Assembly: GCA_963731035.1 (NCBI GenBank) | Contig: CAVSUY010000013.1 | Location: 62,001-126,000, forward strand | From: JAANXG01 sp963731035 | GTDB lineage: Bacteria > Pseudomonadota > Gammaproteobacteria > Arenicellales > JAANXG01 | Direction: 5' to 3' | DNA: 64,000 bases | In this document: piece by piece, positions 1 to 7,996 of the stretch | Layout: every line of letters begins with the position of its first letter | Position numbering within the stretch: position 1 is the first letter of the stretch | The notes under the pieces: generated by a model | Told to the model about the DNA's origin: nothing | Database searches by the model: none | The model's input: only the letters and a program-made list of their open reading frames with translations | Program-made: the position numbers and the translations under genes

Positions 1-1
1 C

Positions 2-535
2 GACCTCAAGATCATCGACGAATCGGGCACGGAGATGCCACGCGATGGCCGAACGACGGGAGAGGTGGTGGTCCGCGCACCCTGGTTGACGCAGGGCTAC
101 TTCAAGGAGCCGGAACGCAGCGAGGAGCTGTGGCAAGGCGGATACCTCCATACCGGGGACATCGGGTTCGTCGACGAGCGGGGCTACCTCAAGGTCACCG
201 ATCGGCTCAAGGACGTGATCAAGTCCGGCGGGGAATGGATCTCCTCTCTGCAGCTTGAAGACATCGTCAGCCAGCTGCCGCAAGTCAGCGAAGTCGCAGC
301 GATCGGCGTCGCGGACCAGAAATGGGGCGAGCGGCCCCTGATACTTGTGGTGCCGCTCGAGGGCTCCGGGCTCACGGAGCCGGAAGTGATCGAACACTTG
401 AAGAAGTCGGCGGCGGACGGCGTCCTTTCCAAATGGGCGGTGACGGACCAGGTCCGCATAGTGGAAGAGATCGACAAGACCAGCGTCGGCAAAATCGACA
501 AGAAGGTGCTGAGAAACAAATACGGCGCAGTGTAG
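2..535 (+). CDS. AMP-dependent acyl-CoA ligase, C-terminal part
   Basis: The gene runs in from before the window; only about the last 177 residues are present, read in frame from base 2. They hold the end of the adenylating domain (YLHTGDIG) and the mobile C-terminal domain, with the hinge DRLKDVIKSGGEWIS and the terminal KTSVGKIDKK stretch that carries the catalytic lysine of acyl-adenylate-forming enzymes. It should activate a carboxylic acid, probably a fatty acid, with ATP and CoA. The substrate cannot be read from this part. A second ligase follows 120 bases downstream on the same strand, suggesting a fatty-acid activation locus. Confidence 0.88.
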   Translation, partial: DLKIIDESGTEMPRDGRTTGEVVVRAPWLTQGYFKEPERSEELWQGGYLHTGDIGFVDERGYLKVTDRLKDVIKSGGEWISSLQLEDIVSQLPQVSEVAAIGVADQKWGERPLILVVPLEGSGLTEPEVIEHLKKSAADGVLSKWAVTDQVRIVEEIDKTSVGKIDKKVLRNKYGAV

Positions 536-655
536 GGCGGTATTCATGCCGACAGCGGCCTCCAGTGCGGTAGATCGCCGGGAGCGAGATGCCGCAGACC
601 CACGATACATGGCGTATCATTCGTTAACGAATTTTCAGCGATCGGGGGATCGTCC

Positions 656-2302
656 GTGAGCACGCCCAAAGACTACGGACCCTATGCGTCGGACCTCGAC
701 CGGCGGGCGGCCAACTACACACCGCTGTCACCCCTCAGCTTTCTGAAGCGCAGCGCCCGGGTCTATCCGGAATACACTTCGGTGATTCACGGCGATAGCC
801 GTTACACCTGGGCAGATACCTATGAACGCTGCCGCCGCCTCGGCTCGGCCTTGTCCAGGCGCGGCATCGGCCATGGCGACACGGTATCGGTGCTGACGCC
901 CAATACTCCTGCAATCTACGAGGCACACTTCGGCGTCTCCATGTCCGGCGCGGTACTCAATACCATCAACACCCGGCTGGACGCCGCCACGATTGCGTTC
1001 ATATTCGACCACGCCGGCACCAGGCTGCTGATTACCGACCGTGAGCTGTCGCCCACCGTCAAGCAGGCCCTGGACTCGTGCCGGGCGAAGCCGGAGATAG
1101 TGGATGTACACGACACAGGCATCGACGGCGAATCGCTGGGGGATAACGACTACGAATCGTTTCTTGCCGGCGGCGACCCGGGGTTCGAGTGGCGCTTGCC
1201 CGAGGACGAGTGGCAGGCGATATCCCTGAACTACACTTCCGGCACCACCGGCAACCCGAAAGGGGTCGTGTATCACCACCGGGGCGCGTACCTCAATGCC
1301 ATGAGCAACATCGTCGGCTGGCAGATGCCCCATCACCCGGTCTACCTGTGGACCCTGCCGATGTTTCACTGCAACGGCTGGTGTTTCCCCTGGACCCTGG
1401 CGGCTCTCGCCGGCACCAGCGTTTGCCTGCGCAGCGTCACCGGCGCCAACATCTATAACGCCATTGCCGAGCACGGGGTCACACATTTTTGCGGCGCACC
1501 CATCGTACTCAGCATGGTCATCAACGCCGCCGGCAACGACCGCCGCGAGTTCGCTGACCCGGTCAAGATCATGACCGCGGCGGCGCCCCCGCCGGCGTCC
1601 GTTCTCGCGAACATCGAGAAGCAGGGCTTCCAGGTCACCCACGTATACGGTCTGACGGAAACCTACGGACCGGCGGTGGTCTGCGCCTGGAAGGACGAAT
1701 GGAACGATCTCGACGGCGAAGGTCGCGCAGCGCAAAAATCGCGTCAAGGCGTTCCCTACCATGTACTCGAAGACCTGGAGGTCATGGACCCCCAGACCAT
1801 GCAGCCCGTTGCCCGCGACGGTGAGACCATGGGCGAGGTCATGTTTCAGGGAAACATCGTCATGAAGGGGTACCTGAAGAACCAGCGCGCAACCGACGAA
1901 TCACTGGGCGGCGACTGGTTCCATTCCGGCGACCTGGGCGTGATGCACCCGGACGGATATATCCAGCTCAAGGACCGCTCCAAGGATATTATTATCTCCG
2001 GCGGGGAGAACATATCCTCCATCGAGGTGGAGGATTGCCTGTACGGGCATTCCGCCGTGGAAACGGCGGCGGTCGTGGCGCGACCCGACGACAAGTGGGG
2101 CGAAACGCCCTGTGCGTTCATTGCCCTGAAGTCCGGCGCTACCGCCACGGAGCAGGACATCATCGATTTCTGCCGCGAAAATCTGGCTCATTTCAAGTGC
2201 CCGAAAACAGTAATCTTCGGCGAGGTACCCAAGACCTCCACGGGCAAGATCCAGAAGTTCAAGCTCCGCGAGCAGGCCGGGAAGCTCGGCTCACTGAACT
2301 GA
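656..2302 (+). CDS. Medium/long-chain acyl-CoA synthetase (AlkK/DmdB-like)
   Basis: A full-length 548-residue adenylate-forming ligase that makes acyl-CoA from a carboxylic acid, ATP and CoA in the cytosol. Visible motifs are the phosphate loop YTSGTTGNPKG near residue 193, YGLTETYGP near 330, the HSGDLG aspartate near 423, the hinge DRSKDIIISGGENIS near 440 and KTSTGKIQK near 527. The start is GTG, with a GGGGGA ribosome site about six bases upstream. Length and motif spacing fit the AlkK / 3-methylmercaptopropionyl-CoA ligase (DmdB) branch, but substrate choice cannot be told from sequence. Its TGA overlaps the ATG of the next gene by one base, so the two are probably translationally coupled. 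Confidence 0.9.
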   Translation: MSTPKDYGPYASDLDRRAANYTPLSPLSFLKRSARVYPEYTSVIHGDSRYTWADTYERCRRLGSALSRRGIGHGDTVSVLTPNTPAIYEAHFGVSMSGAVLNTINTRLDAATIAFIFDHAGTRLLITDRELSPTVKQALDSCRAKPEIVDVHDTGIDGESLGDNDYESFLAGGDPGFEWRLPEDEWQAISLNYTSGTTGNPKGVVYHHRGAYLNAMSNIVGWQMPHHPVYLWTLPMFHCNGWCFPWTLAALAGTSVCLRSVTGANIYNAIAEHGVTHFCGAPIVLSMVINAAGNDRREFADPVKIMTAAAPPPASVLANIEKQGFQVTHVYGLTETYGPAVVCAWKDEWNDLDGEGRAAQKSRQGVPYHVLEDLEVMDPQTMQPVARDGETMGEVMFQGNIVMKGYLKNQRATDESLGGDWFHSGDLGVMHPDGYIQLKDRSKDIIISGGENISSIEVEDCLYGHSAVETAAVVARPDDKWGETPCAFIALKSGATATEQDIIDFCRENLAHFKCPKTVIFGEVPKTSTGKIQKFKLREQAGKLGSLN

Positions 2303-3798
2303 TGACCGATCTCGACGAGCGACTGCGGCAAGCCGTCGCCACCCGGCGGCCGCTCCTGTTTCTGCGCTCGCCCGAGGAAAGGCGCGTCATCAACGCGCTG
2401 ACACAGCTTGCCGGGGAACTGCAGGTGCTGGAATGGTCCTGCACCCGGGGCTTCGAGCACGGCTTCGACGATGACACCGACTACCGGGACGCGGTCACGG
2501 CCATCGAGGCGGTGATCGAAAAGGCGGCGCCGGGGTACTACGTATTCAAGGACCTGTCCATGGAGGAGCGCGCCGTGGTGCGGGCGCTGCGCGATGCTTA
2601 CGACGCGCTGCGTGAGCGACCCGATATCAAGCTCTTCATCCTGTCGCCGGTGGGAAACGTGCCGGATATATTGCGGCGGGACGTGCTGCTGGTCGATCTG
2701 CCGCTGCCCGATATCGACCAGCTCGCCGAGGAAGCGGGTTCGACGCTCAGGCAGTACACGACCCAGGATATTCCGGAGGATGTTCTGCGCAACATCGCGC
2801 TCAGCCTCGGCGGCCTCAGCAGCGATGACGCCCGCTTCGTGATTCACGCCGCCTTGAGCGGCTCGGAGAAGCTTTCCAGGAAAGAGCTGCTGCAGTCCGT
2901 TCACGACGCCAAGCAGGCGCTGGCGGGACGGGCCGGCTTCCTTCAGCATATCCCGATCGACCGCAGGGTCGAGCACATAGGCGGCCTGTCCAATTTCAAG
3001 GCCTGGATGGACGATCGCGCCGGGGTCTTTAACCGGGAGTCCATGGAAGCCGGCGTCCCGATTCCACGGGGTATGCTGATTACCGGCGTGAGCGGCTGCG
3101 GCAAGAGCCTGTGTTGCAAGGTGCTGGCGGCAACCTGGGACGTTCCGCTCTATCGCCTGGACATGAACCTGGTCTTCTCAGGCCTGCAGGGCAGCCCGGA
3201 GGCAGCTTTCCACACCGCCCTGCAGACCATCGAGGCCGTGGCCCCGGCAGTGCTGTGGATCGATGAGATCGAGAACGGCCTGGGATTCGAGGAAGCGCCG
3301 GACCCGACCCAGTCTCATGTATTCTCGGCGTTCCTGACCTGGATGCAGGAAAAGCCGCCCCTGGTATTCGTCGCCGCCACCGCCAACCGCATCGAGTACC
3401 TGCCCCCCGAGATGATCCGCAAGGGACGCTTCGACCAGGTCTTCTTCGTGGACCTCCCCAACGAGGAAGAGCGCAAGGAACTGATATCTATTCACCTGAA
3501 GCTCAACGGCGCCGATCCGAAGGATTTCCGTCTGGACACCCTGGCCGGCGAGACCCAGGGATGGAACGGAGCGGAGATCGAGCAGGCCATCAACTCGGCG
3601 CACATTCACGCCCATCGCCGCAAGCGGTCACTCACTACCGAGGACGTGGTACAGCACGCCCGACAGATCGTGCCGCTGTCCCGAACCATGAGCGAGCAGA
3701 TCAAGAAACTGCGCGACTGGGCCTGGAATCGTGCCCGCCCCGCCTCCGGCGGAGCGGGCACCGACTATTCGATCCTCGAGGAAATCAAGGGCAACTGA
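2302..3798 (+). CDS. Ycf46-type AAA+ ATPase
   Basis: A 498-residue protein with an N-terminal alpha/beta region (residues 1-200) and a C-terminal AAA+ module. Walker A is GVSGCGKS near residue 263, Walker B is VLWIDEIE near 316, sensor 1 is ATAN, and the arginine finger lies in RKGRFDQ. This arrangement fits the Ycf46 family found in cyanobacteria, plastids and many proteobacteria, whose role is poorly defined (stress or carbon-related remodelling has been suggested). The ATG is chosen because it overlaps the preceding stop (TGATG); the longer open frame upstream lies inside the ligase gene. It is probably co-transcribed with the ligase. Confidence 0.87.
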   Translation: MTDLDERLRQAVATRRPLLFLRSPEERRVINALTQLAGELQVLEWSCTRGFEHGFDDDTDYRDAVTAIEAVIEKAAPGYYVFKDLSMEERAVVRALRDAYDALRERPDIKLFILSPVGNVPDILRRDVLLVDLPLPDIDQLAEEAGSTLRQYTTQDIPEDVLRNIALSLGGLSSDDARFVIHAALSGSEKLSRKELLQSVHDAKQALAGRAGFLQHIPIDRRVEHIGGLSNFKAWMDDRAGVFNRESMEAGVPIPRGMLITGVSGCGKSLCCKVLAATWDVPLYRLDMNLVFSGLQGSPEAAFHTALQTIEAVAPAVLWIDEIENGLGFEEAPDPTQSHVFSAFLTWMQEKPPLVFVAATANRIEYLPPEMIRKGRFDQVFFVDLPNEEERKELISIHLKLNGADPKDFRLDTLAGETQGWNGAEIEQAINSAHIHAHRRKRSLTTEDVVQHARQIVPLSRTMSEQIKKLRDWAWNRARPASGGAGTDYSILEEIKGN

Positions 3799-3940
3799 CG
3801 CCGGCCGTCCCAATTCGGACGGTCTCCCGCCGAGTCGACGCCACGCACCCTGGCGTGACGGCCATGCTTCCACGTGACACTGCCGCGCGGCCCCTGCGCG
3901 GCCCTGAACCGCAGAAGAAGAAAGAGCGCCAAACAATCTC

Positions 3941-3974
3941 CTCTCCCGCTTGCCGGAGAGGGCCAGGGTGAGGG
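3941..3974 (+). repeat. Dispersed CTCTCCC-GGAGAGGG palindromic repeat, copy 1
   Basis: A short hairpin element (CTCTCCC, short loop, GGAGAGGG) followed by CCAGGGTGAGGG. Related copies lie at 36295-36326 (opposite orientation) and 56996-57028. All three are intergenic, as expected of a REP-like element. Confidence 0.7.
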
Positions 3975-4036
3975 CAAACGACACCAAGAGCGATACTGCA
4001 TTGATGCTTGGTCGATAGTTGAAAGAACCACGGAAT

Positions 4037-4145
4037 GCATGGGTTGGGGGAGGCTTTCGCCGACACGCTGTGAATACTTCCCTGTACGCTCGCCTCCGGC
4101 ATCCATGCCTCCAGACGGTCGACCAAAGCCTCCCCCAACCCATGC
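4037..4145. repeat. Composite inverted-repeat element, copy 1
   Basis: Two perfectly complementary 21-base arms (4037-4057 and 4125-4145) flank a 67-base core. The core contains a segment of the type CGCCTCCGGCATCC that recurs inverted in the element at 4223-4331. The arms themselves differ from those of copy 2. No open frame or transposase is present. Confidence 0.85.
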
Positions 4146-4222
4146 CTAAACAGTGGCACGCTTCGATAAGCATCGGGGATGGAACAGGGACACCATTGCC
4201 AAACGAAGGGATGGGCGTTCGA

Positions 4223-4331
4223 GCATGAACCGGGGAGGGGTTTGCGCGGGCGTCTGGAGGCCAGGATGCCGGAGGCGAGCCTACAGGGATGTACTCGTGG
4301 CGTCCCGCGCAAACCCCTCCCCGGTTCATGC
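4223..4331. repeat. Composite inverted-repeat element, copy 2
   Basis: Two perfectly complementary 28-base arms (4223-4250 and 4304-4331) flank a 53-base core. That core is a diverged copy, in reverse orientation, of the core at 4058-4124 (shared GGATGCCGGAGGCGAGC). The arm sequence is unlike that of copy 1. Confidence 0.85.
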
Positions 4332-4398
4332 AGGGCACCGCGTCAATAATCCGCACTCGTAGAGCGCGCGGCGCACGGCAGCGGCACGACAGGGGTTG

Positions 4399-4414
4399 TC
4401 GGGATGAATCCCGA
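4399..4414. repeat. Short TCGGGAT/ATCCCGA palindrome
   Basis: Seven-base arms TCGGGAT and ATCCCGA separated by two bases, followed by CCTATA. Similar CGGGAT...ATCCCGACCTA palindromes recur at 63130-63150 and near 63775, suggesting a dispersed REP-like family. Confidence 0.6.
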
Positions 4415-4601
4415 CCTATACTGCTCCGCGGAAATCCCCTCCCGATTCATGGATGGCAGCCCCACCGGCGGGCTATTCCACACGACGGAAAGCGACGTTT
4501 GTCCTTGACGTCGGGCCAATGGGGTGCGGACAGTGTTTCCGTTGACGGCGGTAGTGATTAGAATTGGCGCATCCTTTCCCCAACGCATCTCCGGACACCC
4601 A

Positions 4602-5162
4602 ATGCCTTTATCAGCTCCCGCAGAGAGAGAACCCATTCATGAACGCCGCGTCGAATGCCGGGGTTACCGGCGCCGGGATGGACTCTGGGATATCGAGGGC
4701 CACATGGTGGACGTCAAGTCCTACGACTTCGACACCACCGAGCGCGGCCACGTGGCAGCCGGTGTGCCCGTTCACGAGATGTGGGTGCGCATCACCATCG
4801 ACGACGACTTTCTCATTCACGACGCTGAAGCGTCCACCGAGTACGCCCCATTCGGGGTCTGCCCGCAGGCCGCACCGCCCATGAAGAAAATCAAGGGCCT
4901 GCGCATCGGCTCCGGCTGGCGGCGGGAGATCAACAAGCGGATCGGCGGAACCCTCGGCTGCACCCATCTGCGGGAGCTGCTCGGACCGATGGCGACCACT
5001 GCCTTCCAGACCATCGTACCCATCAAGATGAAGCAGGATCGGTCACCGACCGGCAGGCGTCCGTCGCTGATCGGCACCTGCCATGCGTACGCGCCAGACA
5101 GTCCGGTGGTCAAGCGCCTGTGGCCCGAGTATTACCGCAAGACCGGTAGCGGACAGCCATGA
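4602..5162 (+). CDS. DUF2889 domain protein
   Basis: A 186-residue cytosolic protein matching DUF2889: GYRRRDGLWDIEGH near the start, the segment around GVPVHEMWVRITIDDDF, and GGTLGCTHLRELLGPMATTA toward the end. Histidines and a cysteine (GCTHL) could bind metal, but no function is established for the family. The ATG at 4602 is preferred over an in-frame upstream start at 4524 because the extra residues do not look conserved. Its TGA overlaps the next ATG (ATGA), so it is probably in an operon with the ureohydrolase-family gene. Confidence 0.85.
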   Translation: MPLSAPAEREPIHERRVECRGYRRRDGLWDIEGHMVDVKSYDFDTTERGHVAAGVPVHEMWVRITIDDDFLIHDAEASTEYAPFGVCPQAAPPMKKIKGLRIGSGWRREINKRIGGTLGCTHLRELLGPMATTAFQTIVPIKMKQDRSPTGRRPSLIGTCHAYAPDSPVVKRLWPEYYRKTGSGQP

Positions 5163-6082
5163 CGGCGCCGCAGTTTCAACCGGAAACCACGTTCTGCGGC
5201 GTGCCCTTCTCGAGCATCGACGAGCTCGACGCGGACGTGGCGATTATCGGCGCGCCCCACGGCACGCCCTACATGCCCGGCACGCCCAGTCATGCCGCCA
5301 ACGGTAGCGACGCCGTGCGCCGGGCGCTGAGCTGGTACAGCACCGGCACCGAGCAGATGGATTTCGACTCCATCCAGCCGGTATTCGCGGGGGCGTCGGT
5401 CGTGGACCTGGGCAACGTGACGGCGGACCTTCTCAGTGGAGAGATCAACCGTGGCAACATTGAAGCCGCAACCCGCGCGGTGCTGGACAAGCGCTGCACG
5501 CCCATCCTCCTCGGCGGCGACGACTCGGTGCCCATCCCCTTCATTCAGGCTCTCGACGCCCGCTACGAGAAGCTCACCGTGGTGCAGGTGGACGCTCACA
5601 TCGACTGGCGGGACCAGGTGAACGGTATCAGCCACGGATTCTCCAGCACCATGCGCCGCGCCTCGGAAATGGCCCACGTGAAAAACATCATCCAGATCGG
5701 CGCCCGCGGACCCGGCAGTGCCCGCCGCAAGGACTACGACGACGCCCTGGCCTGGGGGGCGTGGATATTCACCGCCAGGGACGTGCACAGGCAAGGCCTG
5801 GAAGCAGCGCTGGAAGCGATACCGGAAGGTGCCGACGTGGTGCTCAGTATCGACGTGGACGGGATCGATCCATCGGTGGTGCCGGGCGTCATCCTGCCGG
5901 CGTTCGGCGGTCTGCACTATCAACAGATGCTCGACGTCATTCACGGCGTAGCCCGCCGCGCGAAGATCGTCGCCGCCGATTTCGTCGAGTTCGTGCCAGA
6001 GCAGGATCTGCACGCTCGCGGCGCCCAGGCAATCGCCCGCCTGGCATGCAACGTCATCAACATGGTCGCCGAACCCCGGTAG
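5159..6082 (+). CDS. Agmatinase/ureohydrolase family protein
   Basis: A 307-residue member of the arginase/agmatinase superfamily, which hydrolyses guanidino compounds to urea and an amine using a Mn or Ni pair. Metal motifs are in order: LLGGDDS near residue 119, VDAHID near 144 and SIDVDGIDPS near 230. In most members the first motif is GGDH with a histidine ligand; here that position is aspartate. The other ligands are intact, so it may be a specialised guanidino hydrolase rather than a true agmatinase. It starts four bases inside the DUF2889 gene. Substrate is unknown. Confidence 0.85.
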   Translation: MTAPQFQPETTFCGVPFSSIDELDADVAIIGAPHGTPYMPGTPSHAANGSDAVRRALSWYSTGTEQMDFDSIQPVFAGASVVDLGNVTADLLSGEINRGNIEAATRAVLDKRCTPILLGGDDSVPIPFIQALDARYEKLTVVQVDAHIDWRDQVNGISHGFSSTMRRASEMAHVKNIIQIGARGPGSARRKDYDDALAWGAWIFTARDVHRQGLEAALEAIPEGADVVLSIDVDGIDPSVVPGVILPAFGGLHYQQMLDVIHGVARRAKIVAADFVEFVPEQDLHARGAQAIARLACNVINMVAEPR

Positions 6083-6512
6083 CCCGCCAGGGATGCACCG
6101 CCCTGCAGCGGCTTTACAATACTTCGGCCGCGAGATCGCTTGCCGGCATCGGCGCCTCGGCAAGACCAAGGCGCCCACTGAACACTGAGTTCGTTCCGCA
6201 AGCGGCGGTCACCTCTCCGCGATTCCGGAAGGCGCGGAAAGACCCGCCGCCGCACCCGCCACGGCGCTTCCCGAAGGAAGGCGCTTGAGCGCGCAACGAC
6301 GGCGGGCGCCACCCTGCTCCTGCGACTCGTTCGCTTGCGTTCGGCCAATCTAACGGCTGAGACGCAGCGCTGTCGTTGATCCATGTCAATCGGAAGATGG
6401 TTTCAAGGCGCCGTGGAATCGTGGCGCCTCCCGCGGGGGAGCAACGAACGGCCGGGCGCGGACGCGGACCGTTCACCCGGCCGGCTCCACGACGGGGTTC
6501 GAAGGCCCCTCC
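6083..6512. other. Intergenic region, no gene recognised
   Basis: About 430 GC-rich bases between the convergent ureohydrolase and SDR genes. Short open frames exist on both strands but none has a ribosome site or family resemblance. No clear terminator with a T-run is seen. Confidence 0.5.
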
Positions 6513-7277
6513 TTACTTGGCCTGCATGCGGGCGGCCCCGTCCAGGCGGATCACGTCGCCGTTCAGCATCTGGTTCCCTACGATGTGCATCACCAGACTC
6601 GAATATTCGTCGGCTCTGCCGAATCGCTTCGGAAAAGGCGTCTGCTGAGCAAGGCTGTCCTGGACCTCCTGAGGCATGCCCAGCAGCATCGGCGTGGCGA
6701 TAAAGCCCGGTGCGATGGTCATGACGCGGATTCCCTTGCCAGACAAGTCGCGGGCCGCCTGGATGGTCAGCGACACGATGCCACCCTTGGAAGCGCTGTA
6801 TGCCGCCTGACCGATCTGGCCTTCGAAGGCCGCCACCGAGGCCGTGCTGACGATGACGCCCCGCTCGCCGATCTCGTCCAGCGGTTCCTCCGCGTAGAGG
6901 TCCGCGGCGACCAGACGCATCATGTTGAACGTTCCGACGAGATTAACGTTAATCACTCGCGTGAAGTCCTCGAGCGGCATCGGCCCGTCGCGGCCGACGA
7001 TGCGCTTGGCCGGGGCGATGCCGGCGCAATTCACCAGCACCCGGGCGGCCCCGTGGGCGGCTTTGGCCTCGGCCACCGCGGACTCGGCGCTGTCGGCGCT
7101 GGTGACGTCGCATTCAACCGCCAGTCCACCGATCTCTCCGGCCACTTCTTCGAGAGCATCTTTGTTGACGTCCATTACCGTGACTTTTGCCCCGCCGGCG
7201 GCCAGGGCGCGAGCGGTTTCGGCGCCCATGCCGGACGCTCCGCCGGTCACTATTGCGGCATGACCATTGATGTTCAT
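6513..7277 (-). CDS. SDR, 3-hydroxyacyl-CoA dehydrogenase type II-like
   Basis: A 254-residue classical short-chain dehydrogenase/reductase. The cofactor loop TGGASGMG is at residues 11-18, NCAG near 83, the catalytic serine near 147, and Tyr160-x3-Lys164 (YSASK). Aspartate 36 after the second strand (VMDVN) indicates NAD preference. The overall pattern, including IAPGFIATPML and an end rich in small residues, resembles HSD17B10 / 3-hydroxy-2-methylbutyryl-CoA dehydrogenases of beta-oxidation. The ATG at 7277 has CCGGAG six to eight bases upstream; a longer in-frame extension is not conserved-looking. The thioesterase gene lies upstream on the same strand. Confidence 0.88.
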   Translation of the reverse strand: MNINGHAAIVTGGASGMGAETARALAAGGAKVTVMDVNKDALEEVAGEIGGLAVECDVTSADSAESAVAEAKAAHGAARVLVNCAGIAPAKRIVGRDGPMPLEDFTRVINVNLVGTFNMMRLVAADLYAEEPLDEIGERGVIVSTASVAAFEGQIGQAAYSASKGGIVSLTIQAARDLSGKGIRVMTIAPGFIATPMLLGMPQEVQDSLAQQTPFPKRFGRADEYSSLVMHIVGNQMLNGDVIRLDGAARMQAK

Positions 7278-7345
7278 AGTTGACTCCGGGTTAAGGTGTT
7301 GATGGGTTCGGACGGCAGTCCAGCGGCCGCCCTTGACGAGCGGCC

Positions 7346-7762
7346 TCAGGTCCCGCGGGGATAGAGCAGCATTTGGGTGCACCGGAACAGCGCCACCGTC
7401 TTGCCGTCGTGGTCCCGCACATCCGCGTTCCAGACCTGAGTAGACCGGCCGCCGTGGGCGAGAGTCGCCTCACAGTACACCGTGCCTTCCCGGGCAGTGC
7501 CCAGGAAATTCGTCTTCAGTTCTATGGTGGTGAAGCTTTCCGCGTCCTCGGGCAACGAAGCAAGCGCGCCGTAGCCGCAGCAGGAGTCCGCGAGCGACAC
7601 CACCGTGCCGCCGTGCAGGTAGCCGTTGGGAGCCAGGTGGTGCTGGCCCAACTCGATGCGGGCCACCGTGCGACCGTGCGATACGGTCTCGAACTTGATC
7701 TGCAGGTGCTCGACCAGGGTGCCCCTGGCGCGGGATTCAAGGTCTTCCGGCTTCAAACGCAC
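7346..7762 (-). CDS. PaaI-family hotdog thioesterase
   Basis: A 138-residue single-domain hotdog protein likely to hydrolyse acyl-CoA thioesters. The segment NGYLHGGTVVSLADSC carries the conserved HGG and the acidic residue of the PaaI/YdiI type active site, and TIELKTNFL matches the central strand. The start is GTG. It lies 68 bases upstream of the SDR gene on the same strand, consistent with a small acyl-CoA operon. Substrate range cannot be read from sequence. Confidence 0.85.
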   Translation of the reverse strand: MRLKPEDLESRARGTLVEHLQIKFETVSHGRTVARIELGQHHLAPNGYLHGGTVVSLADSCCGYGALASLPEDAESFTTIELKTNFLGTAREGTVYCEATLAHGGRSTQVWNADVRDHDGKTVALFRCTQMLLYPRGT

Positions 7763-7996
7763 TGCCGTCTCATCTCAAAGCGCGCAATCATCCCCGGACC
7801 CGGGCCGGTGCGCAACCCCTCGAGCCGCCGCGGCCGCGACGCTTTCTGCCGGCCAGGCTCCTGGCGGTCGTCTCCACGACATTGCGCCATTGACCGCGCT
7901 GCCTATAATCCGCAGGATTCCCTTACAACGCATGCCGGCGCGTCCTTCAGCGCATGCGGCGCCATTGACCAGAACAAGCATCTCCGGAGGTCTGTA

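Larger units (their letters stand above)
3799..4601. other. Repeat-rich intergenic island
   Basis: About 800 bases without a convincing gene. It holds one CTCTCCC/GGGAGAGGG repeat, two long inverted-repeat elements and a short TCGGGAT/ATCCCGA palindrome, each listed separately. After these comes about 150 bases of unique sequence that probably carries the promoter of the DUF2889 gene. Confidence 0.7.

Noticed and set aside
728..1762. Long minus-strand frame opposite the acyl-CoA synthetase
   Set aside because: It lies exactly opposite a full-length, motif-bearing ligase and shows the alanine/arginine-rich composition of a shadow frame.
5132..6178. Long minus-strand frame opposite the ureohydrolase gene
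   Set aside because: Shadow of the ureohydrolase gene in high-GC sequence; no family resemblance.
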